Shown one piece after another: positions 9,402 through 17,903 of a stretch of DNA of 64,000 bases. The stretch is taken from assembly GCF_001025215.1 (NCBI RefSeq), contig NZ_AP012330.1, positions 558,001-622,000 on the forward strand, in the 5' to 3' direction. The notes below the pieces were generated by a model, which saw only the letters and a program-made list of their open reading frames with translations, made no database searches and had not been told where the DNA came from. The position numbers and the translations under genes were made by a program. Numbering within the stretch: the stretch's first letter is position 1; each line of letters opens with the position of its first letter. The DNA comes from Bifidobacterium pseudocatenulatum DSM 20438 = JCM 1200 = LMG 10505. GTDB taxonomy: Bacteria; Actinomycetota; Actinomycetes; Actinomycetales; Bifidobacteriaceae.

Positions 9402-10298
9402 TCAACCGCGTGCGAACAGCGTCAACTTGGCGAAGAGGTCCTCGAGAATGAATCGACTGTCAATGCTGTCGTAGATGCGTATCGTTGGGCGAGACGGTAT
9501 GAAAGCAGTGGAGCTGTCCGGCTTGACCAATGGTGCCGGCGCGTAATGGAATTCGCCGCAATCATGCTTCATCGCCAAGCCGACGGCGGGCGAATCTCCC
9601 AATGACCAGCTTTCTCCCGAAGTCCAGAACGCGAAATCACTGTCATTGTATTTCACGAGATTGTCGAACAGGAACTCGCCGATAGCGCCCGCATCGGCAA
9701 GCTTACATTGTAGTTCGGCAATGCTCACATTCATCGTACGGTAGACCTGATAAGGCACCAGCCAGAGATTCGCACCACTGGTCAGCACCAGATTGGCGCC
9801 TTCCACGTCGTTGCCGGAGTTGAATTCGCGAATGGCTTCCTCATCGTTGCCGGGAAGCTGCGTGCCGATCCAGATGATGGTCATCCGGCTGACGATTTCC
9901 GGGTGCAGCTTGATGGCGGCGGCCACGTTGGTGATGGCGCCGAGGCACAGTACGAACAGCGGATGGGTATCAGCGCTCAGAGCTTCGTCGAGAATCGCAC
10001 GCGAAGCGGGGGAGAGGTCCTCATCAGAGGCGAGGTGCAGCCCCGCCAGCGGCGTGCGGGCGCCTTCGAGTACCGGTACATCGGAGTTCAGCAGTTGAAC
10101 AACCGTGGACGCGGTGCGGAAGCTGCGTTCCATACTGCCCGCTTCGTTGAAATGCTCGGCGCAAATCGCCTTGACCATGAACTTCGGTGTCAGCAACGCC
10201 TGAGCGATAGCGAACGGGTCGTCGGCCTCGCAATCGGCGTCGGTGTCGATGATGACACGAATCTGCTTATCATCACGGACTGTGAAATGAAAAGTCAT
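9402..10298 (-). CDS. Inosine-uridine preferring nucleoside hydrolase family protein
   Basis: The 298-residue cytoplasmic enzyme hydrolyses the N-glycosidic bond of nucleosides to free base and ribose. The family's calcium-binding N-terminal Asp cluster is seen as IDTDADCEADDPFA. The oxocarbenium-stabilising middle motif (LGAITNVAAAI) and the late Asp (GDSPAVGLAM) are also present. ATG 10298 is preceded by AAAGGAAC and was chosen over an ATG 66 bases upstream, which lacks a ribosome binding site. It is on the same strand as xylB1 and only 78 bases downstream of it, so the two may be co-transcribed. Pentose salvage would fit the phosphoketolase pathway. Exact nucleoside preference cannot be read from sequence. 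Confidence 0.87.
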   Translation of the reverse strand: MTFHFTVRDDKQIRVIIDTDADCEADDPFAIAQALLTPKFMVKAICAEHFNEAGSMERSFRTASTVVQLLNSDVPVLEGARTPLAGLHLASDEDLSPASRAILDEALSADTHPLFVLCLGAITNVAAAIKLHPEIVSRMTIIWIGTQLPGNDEEAIREFNSGNDVEGANLVLTSGANLWLVPYQVYRTMNVSIAELQCKLADAGAIGEFLFDNLVKYNDSDFAFWTSGESWSLGDSPAVGLAMKHDCGEFHYAPAPLVKPDSSTAFIPSRPTIRIYDSIDSRFILEDLFAKLTLFARG

Positions 10299-10376
10299 CA
10301 ATGTTCCTTTCCTGATGGTGATATGCGATGAGGCTGCTGGCCCTCGTCGTTCCGACAACCTCATCGTGTGACTTCA

Positions 10377-11906
10377 TCAACCGCGCCAGCGCACGTACTG
10401 CTCGTACACCTGCGGGGTTGGTTCGCCGGTCAGTGTGGTCTCGACTTTGACCGGCCACGTCGGCGGTTCGGTCTCGCCGGACAGCACCCAGGCGGCCTGA
10501 CGGGCCGCGCCGATCGCCACGTACTCGTCGGTTTCTGGCAGTTCGACGTCCATGCCGAGGATCGCGGGGGCCAGCGCGCGCACGGCCGCGAACTTGGTTC
10601 CGCCGCCGATCAGCAGGATGCGCTTGACGTCCACGCCCAGACCCTTGACCAGTTCAAGGCAGTCGCGCTGCGAGCACAGCAGACCCTCCACGAACGCGCG
10701 GGCGATGTTCTCTCGCCTGGTGTTCGCCAACGTCATGCCGTACAGCGCCGCCGTGGCGTCCGGACGGTTCGGGGTGCGCTCGCCGTCGAAGTGCGGCACC
10801 AGCGTGATGCCGCCGGCACCCGGTTCCGCGGCCGCGGCCAGTTCGGCCAGTTCGTCGTAGTCCACGCCGAGTGCGGCGCGTCCGGCATCGGAGATGCGCG
10901 AACCGTTGATCGTGCAGGCCAGCGGCAGCCAATGTCCGGTGCAGTCGGCGAATCCGGTCACCGAAGCGGTCATGTCGTAGGCGGGCACGGGGGAGATGGC
11001 CGCGGCCACGCCCGAGGTGCCCAGCGAGATGCTCACGTCGCCCACACCCATGCTCAGGCCCAGCGACGCCATGGCGTTGTCGCCGCCGCCGGGGCCGATC
11101 GGGCAGCCGCCCTCCACGTCCTTGCCGGCGATGGCCGGATCGGCCACGTCGCCGGTCTCGGTCGGGCCGAGCACGCGCGGCAGCACGATGCCGGCGATAT
11201 CCTCTTCGCCGCGTCCCAGCGCCATCGCGAGCAGGTCACGGCGGTATTCGTTGGCGGTCGCATCGAAGTACGCGGTGCCGGAGGCGTCGGAACGGTCGGT
11301 GAACAGCGCATCCAGGTTCGCCTTCATCTCCTCGGCGGTCGCGTCCTCGCCCAGAGGGCCGTGGCCGGCGATGCGCCAGCTCAGCCAGTCGTGCGGCAGG
11401 CAGATCGCGGCGATGCGTGCGGCGTTCTCCGGTTCATTCGCGGCGACCCACGCCACCTTGGTGATCGTCAACGAGGCGACCAGCGAGGAGCCGACGGCCT
11501 TGACCCAGCGCTGGCGGCCGCGCATCGCCGGATCGTCGGACAGGTCGTCCTCGCTGCCGTCGGCGGCCTTCTCGGCCTCGCCCAGACAGGCGATGAGCAC
11601 GTCGGCGTTCGTGGCGGAACGGGTGTCGTTCCACAGCAGTGCGTCACGGATCACGCGGCCATGGTCGTCGAGCAGTACCATGCCGTGTTGCTGGCCGCCG
11701 ACCGCCAGCGCGGCCACGTCGTCGAGCCCGCCGGCCTGTTCCGCGGCCTCCTGGAACGCCTGCCACCAGGCATCGGGGTTCACGCTGGTGCCGTCGGGGT
11801 GCTTGGCCTGCCCGAAACGGACCATCTCGCCGGTCTCGGCGTCGGTGACGCGCACCTTGGTCGACTGGGTGGACGTGTCCACGCCGGCCACCAGAACTCT
11901 GCTCAT
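10377..11906 (-). CDS. xylB: Xylulokinase, copy 1
   Basis: This FGGY-family kinase (509 residues) phosphorylates D-xylulose to xylulose-5-phosphate, which feeds the phosphoketolase shunt. The N-terminal domain opens with the sugar/phosphate motif AGVDTSTQSTKVRV and GGQQHGMV. The FGGY C-terminal ATP-binding part carries GGDNAMASLGL, SLGTSGV and LIGGGTKF. ATG 11906 is chosen because GCAAGGAGG lies just upstream. It is divergent from the ROK regulator gene at 12089, with the shared 183-base region holding a palindromic operator. It is paralogous to 32465-33985, and by eye richer in G and C than that copy. Confidence 0.93.
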   Translation of the reverse strand: MSRVLVAGVDTSTQSTKVRVTDAETGEMVRFGQAKHPDGTSVNPDAWWQAFQEAAEQAGGLDDVAALAVGGQQHGMVLLDDHGRVIRDALLWNDTRSATNADVLIACLGEAEKAADGSEDDLSDDPAMRGRQRWVKAVGSSLVASLTITKVAWVAANEPENAARIAAICLPHDWLSWRIAGHGPLGEDATAEEMKANLDALFTDRSDASGTAYFDATANEYRRDLLAMALGRGEEDIAGIVLPRVLGPTETGDVADPAIAGKDVEGGCPIGPGGGDNAMASLGLSMGVGDVSISLGTSGVAAAISPVPAYDMTASVTGFADCTGHWLPLACTINGSRISDAGRAALGVDYDELAELAAAAEPGAGGITLVPHFDGERTPNRPDATAALYGMTLANTRRENIARAFVEGLLCSQRDCLELVKGLGVDVKRILLIGGGTKFAAVRALAPAILGMDVELPETDEYVAIGAARQAAWVLSGETEPPTWPVKVETTLTGEPTPQVYEQYVRWRG

Positions 11907-11982
11907 TGTGCCTCCTTGCAACATGCCGCCAAAAACGTCGGGCTGATGGCGTTTGGCCGAATACGGTCGCCATTATACGCAA

Positions 11983-12003
11983 ATAGTTTGACGAATGAAC
12001 TAT
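11983..12003. promoter_or_regulatory. Palindromic operator-like element between xylB1 and ROK1
   Basis: ATAGTT and AACTAT form exact inverted arms around a 9-base centre (TGACGAATG). The right arm overlaps a TATACT -10-like box (12001-12006) for the ROK gene. The same element, with the shared core GAATGAACTATA, occurs at 34050-34070 before the paralogous ROK gene. It is most likely the binding site of the ROK proteins; binding is inferred. Confidence 0.65.
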
Positions 12004-12088
12004 ACTGGTGTGTGTACCATTTTCACAATGTTGTGGGAGGCACGCCGGAGGCGATGAAGCACCAGAACACATAGAGGAGAGCTACGTC

Positions 12089-13315
12089 ATGACTACGCTG
12101 CGCAGAATCAATCAGGACGATCTACGCAACCACAATCTTTCGGTGGTCATCAGCACACTGCTGCGCGCCGCCGAACCGATGAGCCGCGCCGAACTGGCCA
12201 AACAGACGGGACTGACCAAGGCGACCATGTCCCTGCTGGTTTCCATGCTTGTCGACAACGGCGTCGTGCGCGAGGGGACGCCGAGCGTACAATCCTCCTA
12301 TGGGCGCCCCAGCACGCCGCTGCTCATCGTCGGAGGCCGATACTGCGGCATCGGTCTGCAGGTGAATACGGACGGCTACGGCACCATCGTGCTCGACTTG
12401 GACGGCACGGTGGTCGCGGAACGCTGGGTCGATGCGGATATGTCCGACGTGGACGCCGACGACATCTTCTCCGAACTGAACGCCCTGTCACTTGAGCAGG
12501 AACGGCTGCTGGCTGACCGCGGATACACCGTGACGGGTACCGGACTGGCATTGCCCGGTCTGGTCACGGATGACATGAGGCTCCTCATGGCCCGCAACCT
12601 GGGATGGGAACAGTTGGATCTCAAGCGGTTCGACGTGGTGCGGCGGCTGGATGCGACTGCGGGCAACGAGGCGAATATGGCGGCGCTCGCGCAGATTCCC
12701 GGATACGCTATGCACCGTGAGGACGACGGCATCGTGGAACCCAACGCCTCATTCATCTACCTGTCCACGGACGTCGGCATCGGCGGCGCGGTGGTCCGTG
12801 GCGGACATGTGGAGATCGGCGACCATGGATTCGGCGGGGAACTCGGCCACGTGTCGGTGGAGCTGCGGGGGCCGGTGTGCCGGTGTGGGCGGCGGGGGTG
12901 CCTGGAGACCTATGCCGGCCGCAGGGCGATGGTGGAGTCCGCAGGCATCGCCAGCGGGTCGGCGGCCGCGCGGCGCGAGTCGATCAACGAGCTGATCGAA
13001 CGGTGGCGTGACGGGGACGTCAAGGCCGCGGCGGTGGTGGACAAGGCCATCGAGGCCATGGTCTCCGCCATCGCGTCGGCGATCAACATCTGCGACGTCG
13101 ATACGGTGATGCTGGGCGGCGTATGGTCGCAGTTCGGGCCGGAGATCGCCTCGCATATGCAGGGCATGATGCGGCGCCAGGTGCTTGGATACCCCGAGGT
13201 GCGCGCCAAGGTGCTGATGGCCGACGTGACGTCCAAACCGGCGTTGATCGGTTCGGCCGCCATCGGTCTGCGCCGCTTCATCGACAATCCGATGCGGTTC
13301 GTCTCGACCGACTGA
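12089..13315 (+). CDS. ROK-family transcriptional regulator of xylose genes, copy 1
   Basis: The 408-residue repressor has a winged helix-turn-helix at about residues 22-75 (SRAELAKQTGLTKATMS) and a ROK sugar-sensing domain. The sugar domain has the ROK signature and zinc-binding Cys motif VCRCGRRGCLETYAG near residue 265 and the ATPase-like motif STDVGIGGAVV. It is XylR-like by position, divergent from xylulokinase, and probably senses xylose or a derivative. The start at 12089 has GAGGAGA eight bases before it; longer in-frame extensions lack one. It likely binds the palindrome at 11983-12003 and may also act on the xylA promoter. It is a close paralogue of 34155-35381. Confidence 0.88.
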   Translation: MTTLRRINQDDLRNHNLSVVISTLLRAAEPMSRAELAKQTGLTKATMSLLVSMLVDNGVVREGTPSVQSSYGRPSTPLLIVGGRYCGIGLQVNTDGYGTIVLDLDGTVVAERWVDADMSDVDADDIFSELNALSLEQERLLADRGYTVTGTGLALPGLVTDDMRLLMARNLGWEQLDLKRFDVVRRLDATAGNEANMAALAQIPGYAMHREDDGIVEPNASFIYLSTDVGIGGAVVRGGHVEIGDHGFGGELGHVSVELRGPVCRCGRRGCLETYAGRRAMVESAGIASGSAAARRESINELIERWRDGDVKAAAVVDKAIEAMVSAIASAINICDVDTVMLGGVWSQFGPEIASHMQGMMRRQVLGYPEVRAKVLMADVTSKPALIGSAAIGLRRFIDNPMRFVSTD

Positions 13316-13531
13316 CGGTCCGCACACGGATGCACGCGTGTTCCAACCTAGGCCTATAACGTCGGGGGCGCGGCAAGAGGAGCTGCCTGATACAGTGGCA
13401 CGTGGCGATTCCGCCCGGGCTGCGCAGGTCAAGGATCGTCCGCGGGTCTCCCCGTGTTCATGCCGTGCGCAGTCAACAGGGAACAGGAGCATCCCATAGC
13501 CGAACATCCTCAACAACCGAATCATCATACC

Positions 13532-14238
13532 ATGCCCGCCGTAGGGAAAACGTCGGACATGGCCGACATGTCGGCACGGAGGGATGCCTCCGGTCCCGCC
13601 GGATTGTCGTCCCCATCCTCCGGCGGCCGGGCCGCGGACCGTCGTTGGCGCTGGAGGATGGGGACGACATCGCCGTGGGCGCCGCGTTGGGCGTGGCCTG
13701 CGGACTGGTGTTCTGGCTGTTCAACTTCGCCTACGCATGACTGTCCCCGATCATCGGCGGCATCCTGCCCGGACTGGCCAGCATCCTGTACCCGCTGTGG
13801 TATTTCTCCGGCACGTTGGCCGTCATCATCCTGCGTAAGCCCGGAGCCGCGGTCTATGTGAACCTGGTGGGCAGCGCGGCCGAGATGCTGCTGGGCAACC
13901 AGTTCTCGTTCGGGTTCGCGTCCGCGGCGCTGCAGGGCGTGTTCGCCGAACTGCCGTTCGCACTCACCCGGTACCGCGTGTTCAACCTGCCGATCTCCAT
14001 GACGTCCGGCGCCTTGGTGGCCTTGGAATACGGCGTGTACCTGATGCTGTTCCGGTATCAGGGCGTATCGTTCCTCAGCCCCCGCGGCGTCATCCATATG
14101 ATCAGTGAATTGGTCGGCGGCGTGCTGATCGCCGGCGTGATGAGCTGGTATCTGTACAGGGCCATCGCCGCCACCGGGGCGTTGGATCGTTTCGCTTCCG
14201 GACGGGCGCGGCGCGACGATGCCGACCGTCGCGGGTGA
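13532..14238 (+). pseudogene. YkoE-like ECF transporter substrate-binding component, doubly inactivated
   Basis: The intact parent would be a membrane S component of an ECF vitamin transporter, YkoE type, linked in other bacteria to thiamine or its HMP precursor. The N-terminal part starts in one frame (from ATG 13532) and shifts near 13655 into the frame that encodes VGAALGVACGLVFWLFNFAYA. That frame then meets TGA at 13738-13740 where a Trp codon would be expected. After the stop the same frame continues with LSPIIGGILPGLASILYPLWY and further helices to 14238. No partner ATPase or T component follows. Both lesions together make a functional product very unlikely. Confidence 0.75.
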
Positions 14239-14341
14239 CCGCTGTCTCCGGTCGGCGGTTGTCAGGATGCCGCCCGTTGACGAGCATCCGGGCAAACGCC
14301 CAGCGGTTTGCTAGACTATAGGGCCGGCCACGAACCGGCGT

Positions 14342-14390
14342 GGGGCTGTAGCTCAGTCGGTTAGAGCATCGGACTCATAATCCGCCGGTC
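14342..14390 (+). pseudogene. Truncated tRNA-Met (CAT) gene, 5' 49 bases only
   Basis: Bases 14342-14390 match the first 49 bases of the intact tRNA-Met at 35433 with only two differences, in acceptor positions 6-7. The D arm, anticodon stem and CTCATAA loop are complete. At 14391 the sequence leaves the tRNA, so the T arm and 3' acceptor strand are missing and no mature tRNA can form. A promoter-like TAGACTATAG lies just upstream near 14310-14320. The junction runs directly into the 3' end of a truncated DUF606 transporter gene. Confidence 0.85.
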
Positions 14391-15296
14391 ACTTGTCCGA
14401 TCAGCACCACCAGCACCACCAGCACCGTCAGCCCGGTGCCGAGTTGCGGCGACAGCCAGGAGGTCATCAGCACCACAACGGCGCCGAGCAGGCCCCCGAT
14501 CCACATCCACGGCGGATTATGCCCGCGGATCGTCTTACCGAGATCGAGGCCATGGTCACGGAACACGACCACGGCGCACAGCAGCACAAATCCCAGGATG
14601 AACGAGACGACCGACGCCTTGATCGGCGATCCGAGCGCCGTACCCAGTCGTCCCAGCATGGCGGCTTGCACCGCCAACGACATGCCGCAGAGTATGCCCA
14701 GTCCACGCCATAGCCAGATGCTTGGCGAGCGGGTTCGGTTCGTGGAGCGGCCGTCCGCAGGGGGTCGCAACGTGTCCGCGGACAGCATTGCGGGGGGTGC
14801 GCGCCGCTCCGTGCCGCGAGCCGAACGGGTTCGGACCGCCGAACAGCGTCTTGGCGTCGGCGGCGGCGACCGCCAGCAGCACGCCGAGGACTGCCAGCAC
14901 CAGTCCGGCTGCGCGTGCCATGGTCATCGGATGACGAGGGTTGCCCAGCCAGCCGAACTGGTCGATGAGCAGTCCCATCGTGATTTGCCCCAGCACCGGC
15001 ATGAGCACGGTCTGCAGACTGCCGAGCCTGGGCAGCAGCAGGATGTTCCCGGTCATGAAGATCACGCCGAAGAGCCCGGCGAACCACATCCACCAGGGGC
15101 CGTGGAGCGCCGACTCAGGTACCAGCGGGTACGGTCCGAGCAGCAGTGCCGCAATCGTTGTGGCTGCCAATCCCACGGTGAATGACACCAGCGACGCGCG
15201 GAACGGTGTGCCCAACGTTCCGCGCAGTCGCGCGTTGACGACGGTCTGCAACGGCGTGACGATTCCGGTGAGCACTCCCAGCGCGGCAAGCAGCAT
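14375..15296 (-). pseudogene. Two-domain DUF606 (YdcZ-type) DMT-family permease, frameshifted and truncated
   Basis: From ATG 15296 (AAGGGGA upstream) one frame encodes a first DUF606 unit of four or five helices, from LLAALGVLTGIV to LAVLGVLLAVAA. A second homologous unit (GILCGMSLAVQAAMLGRLG to LTVLVVLVVLIGQVTGG) follows in a different frame. The switch is close to a run of six identical bases at 14792-14797, where one indel would rejoin them. The second unit then stops abruptly because the last Leu and stop codon are supplied by the antisense of the tRNA-Met stub; the expected LLIDQFGWLG-type continuation is missing. Substrate is unknown for the family. The gene is most likely dead. Confidence 0.75.
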
Positions 15297-15412
15297 ATGA
15301 TCCCCTTTCGTCTCGGCGACATTGTACTCACGACGCCGATTTCGGGGGTCCAGCTGTGCGCTGGGACGCGGCGGTTCGGATTGGGAGGGAAGGCATGCAT
15401 GGCTTCGCGGGT

Positions 15413-15452
15413 GATGCGGGAAGATGCAGGAAGATGCAGGAAGATGCGGGAA
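15413..15452. repeat. Four tandem 10-bp repeats (GATGCRGGAA)
   Basis: Four consecutive copies of GATGCGGGAA/GATGCAGGAA occur in the 313-base gap between the DUF606 pseudogene and the YczE-like gene. Outer copies have G and inner copies have A at position 6. Nothing else recognisable was found in this gap apart from the ribosome binding site of the next gene. Confidence 0.8.
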
Positions 15453-15609
15453 AAGCGGGGGATACGAGCAAATATTAAGCAATTGATGTCCGGGTGTCCG
15501 GTTTGTCGAGACGTCTGTTTTTCATAGGTTCCCGGCCTGGCCCCGCCTGGGGGTGGACAGTGCCGCAAAACGCAGGCACCAAGATACGGAAGAGGAGGAG
15601 TCGTACCAT

Positions 15610-16272
15610 ATGAACAACATGCCGCAGCGTTTGGTGTTCTTCGCCCTGGGCGTCGTCATCAACTCGTTCGGTGTGGCACTGATCACGTTGGGCAATCTGG
15701 GCACCTCGGCCATCTCCAGCGTGCCGTACGTGTGCAGCCTGCAGTTCCCCATGTTCAGCTTCGGCGTGACCACATTCATCTGGAACATCCTGCTGATTCT
15801 GGTTCAGGTCGTGCTGCTGCGCCGCGACTTCAATCCCTCCCAGTTCCTGCAGATCATGGTCAACGTGCTGTTCAGCGCCATGATCGACGTAAGCATGGCC
15901 ATCCTCGGTGTTCTGCACCCCACCATGCTGTGGGGGCAGTTCCTGTGCATCGGCTTAGGCTGCGTGGCGTTGGCCTTCGGCATCGTCATCGAGCTGGCGC
16001 CGAACGTGGTGGTGGTGCCCGGCGAAGGCGTGGTCCGTGCCATCGCCAAGGTCAGCGGCGTGCGCGTGGGCACGGTGAAGGCCGTATTCGACATCACGCT
16101 GATCATCATCGCCGCGGTGCTGTCATTGATCTTCTTCCACGGGTTGCGCGGCGTCGGCATCGGCACGGTGATTTCCGCGGTGTTGGTTGGGCCAATCATC
16201 AACATCGTCAATCGCGTCTTCACCTTCCAGCACCGCATCCAGGCGCTGGCCTTGTCCCGCAACGGGCGTTGA
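15610..16272 (+). CDS. YczE/YitT-like integral membrane protein (DUF6198 type)
   Basis: The 220-residue protein has about five or six hydrophobic helices, among them LVFFALGVVINSFGVALITL at the N-terminus and VLSLIFFHGL and IGTVISAVLVGPIINIVNRVF near the end. The central loop ELAPNVVVVPGEGVVRAIAK and the GNLGTSAISSVPY motif match the YczE/YyaS family of small permease-like proteins. Its role is unknown; family members are often linked to amino-acid or secondary-metabolite export. ATG 15610 has GAGGAGGA upstream. Its 3' end overlaps the oppositely oriented AlbA_2 gene by 53 bases. Confidence 0.8.
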   Translation: MNNMPQRLVFFALGVVINSFGVALITLGNLGTSAISSVPYVCSLQFPMFSFGVTTFIWNILLILVQVVLLRRDFNPSQFLQIMVNVLFSAMIDVSMAILGVLHPTMLWGQFLCIGLGCVALAFGIVIELAPNVVVVPGEGVVRAIAKVSGVRVGTVKAVFDITLIIIAAVLSLIFFHGLRGVGIGTVISAVLVGPIINIVNRVFTFQHRIQALALSRNGR

Positions 16273-17689
16273 CGCCTGACCGTCCGGTCGCCACAGGGCC
16301 GGGAATGGTGACGCGGAACCGATCGAGCGAATTGTCGATGCGCACCGGTTCGCGCGCCTCGTTCCTTAGCGCGGCGCCGATGCGCAGGTATCCGGTGCCG
16401 TCGTCGCGCAGCACGGTGCCGCCGTCCGGATACGGGGTGGACCGCAGCAGCGAGAACAGGAATGCGTTGCGCGTGGACGTTGACGCCTCATGGGTGAGCC
16501 GCTGTTTGGAGACCGCGCCGAACAGGCCGCCCAGGTTCGAGACCTCGATTCGGTCGGTGAACACGTCCACATGCACGGGCGTGCCGAGCGCGTCCGGGGA
16601 GTAGTCGCGGTGGGTCAACGCGTTGGCGATGGCCTCGCGCAGCACCAGTTGCGGATACATCGGCGGCTGTGGCGACTGTGATGGTTGCGCGCCGGAATCG
16701 GCGCCGCCTGGGCCGGACGTCCATGCCATCAGCGAGGCGACCGCGTCATCGATCATGATCGGGATCGGGCCGGTGATGGTTTCGGAGGCGACGAGCCGTG
16801 CGTCGCCGGTGAACACGTCGTCGCGTGAGGTACCGGGGTAGACGGCGATGGTGACGTTGAGCCGGGGAAAGAACTTCTGCGGATACCGGCCGACGGCCAA
16901 CAGTCCCGCAAGCGTGGGGCGCGGCACGGATGCGATCCGGGTCTCCTCGTCCGTGTCGGTGTCCGCGCCGATATCCGTGTCGTCTTCCCTGGACGCGGTT
17001 CCCGCCGGGTCGCAATCCGCGGCATGTTTCACGGTGTCGTCCGCGGGGTGGCCGGTTGGCATGCGTCTCAGGATGCGCAGGTCCAGCATCATGTCCATGT
17101 CGGAACGCTCCGCAAAGACATGCGGATGGCGGTCGCGCTCGCATTCGAGCAGCGCGTGGACGAGCGTGGGATTCAAGTCGTCGAGCGTGGCCTCTGGCAC
17201 GACCGCGATGTCGTGCTCCGGCTGGCGTTGCTCATCAAGCAGACGATCGACCTCGTAGGCGGTCATCTTGCGGTCGCCGTCGCCGGTGCGGATGTAGGAG
17301 CCGCCGTGCGGGCCGACCGAGGAGACGAAGCAGGGCTTCTCCCGCGGCAGCATCTCGTCGATGACGGCGAACACCAAATTCGCGCCCTCGAACGGGCAGG
17401 TCACGATCACGGGCCGGACCACGGGCGTGAGCTTCTCGCAGGCCTGGCTCAACGCCTCCTGCATGGCGCGGGCGTCGAAGCCCTCGACCGGCGTGAACCC
17501 CGCCTTCTCGCTCAGCCCCAGGATGATGTACCCGCCGTTGCCGTTGGAGAACGCGGACAGCGTCTCGGTGATGGTCGAGCTGATTCTGCGTTTGCACTCC
17601 TTAACCTCGCATTGCTGCGTGTCGTTGCCAATGACGCGCAGCAGTTCGATGAGCTCGGTCATCTTGGCCGTGTAGTCGTCGTTGTCCAT
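16220..17689 (-). CDS. AlbA_2 (Schlafen-type) domain ATPase, RecG-like C-terminus
   Basis: The 489-residue soluble protein carries an AlbA_2/Schlafen domain at about 20-140 (CEVKECKRRIS, FSNGNGGYIILGL). A GHKL-ATPase-like HATPase_c_4 region lies at about 385-470 (LREAIANALTHRDY, IEVSNLGGLFG). The middle third has an acidic insertion around residue 250. Such proteins are annotated as putative DNA-binding regulators or RecG-like; some are linked to defence, but most are unstudied. ATG 17689 is used; the frame is open further upstream but without homology. It is probably a single-gene unit, followed at its 3' end by a convergent membrane gene. Confidence 0.82.
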   Translation of the reverse strand: MDNDDYTAKMTELIELLRVIGNDTQQCEVKECKRRISSTITETLSAFSNGNGGYIILGLSEKAGFTPVEGFDARAMQEALSQACEKLTPVVRPVIVTCPFEGANLVFAVIDEMLPREKPCFVSSVGPHGGSYIRTGDGDRKMTAYEVDRLLDEQRQPEHDIAVVPEATLDDLNPTLVHALLECERDRHPHVFAERSDMDMMLDLRILRRMPTGHPADDTVKHAADCDPAGTASREDDTDIGADTDTDEETRIASVPRPTLAGLLAVGRYPQKFFPRLNVTIAVYPGTSRDDVFTGDARLVASETITGPIPIMIDDAVASLMAWTSGPGGADSGAQPSQSPQPPMYPQLVLREAIANALTHRDYSPDALGTPVHVDVFTDRIEVSNLGGLFGAVSKQRLTHEASTSTRNAFLFSLLRSTPYPDGGTVLRDDGTGYLRIGAALRNEAREPVRIDNSLDRFRVTIPGPVATGRSGVNARCGTRPAPGCGAGR

Positions 17690-17830
17690 CGCGCCTCCGG
17701 GAGTGTGCCGTTGCCACCTGGTGACGTCTGTACTCCGGCCGCCGCGGGCTCCTGCCACTATCCTATGCCGGCGGCGGCATATGCGTGGCGATGACTTGCA
17801 CGGGATCGGTGCCGTCCGCGAGTCGGATAT

Positions 17831-17873
17831 GGTGGGGCCCGCGACGGGATCGTTCCCCGTCGCGGGCCCCACC
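17831..17873. terminator. Strong 18-bp GC-rich terminator hairpin
   Basis: GGTGGGGCCCGCGACGGG (17831-17848) pairs with CCCGTCGCGGGCCCCACC ending at 17873 around a short loop. It lies 30 bases past the metY stop and before the AlbA_2 gene on the same strand, so it should separate the two transcripts. Confidence 0.75.
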
Positions 17874-17903
17874 GTTACCGTATGGTCGCGTGGTTCGCGG
17901 GAA

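Noticed and set aside
9121-9605. Open frames of 117-159 residues in the gap after the alcohol dehydrogenase gene
   Set aside because: They cross the inverted repeat at 9241 and run antisense into the nucleoside hydrolase gene; no ribosome binding site or family pattern.
10368-12074. 568-residue open frame antisense to xylB1
   Set aside because: Shadow of a G+C-rich coding gene; composition is His/Arg/Gly-heavy with no domain pattern, and the other strand has full xylulokinase motifs.
13316-13531. Possible TPP riboswitch upstream of the YkoE-like pseudogene
   Set aside because: I could not find the CTGAGA or ACCTGATC core elements of the thi box.
14300-14390. Functional tRNA-Met gene at 14342
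   Set aside because: The 3' 25 bases are missing and no matching CAGCCCC acceptor strand follows.
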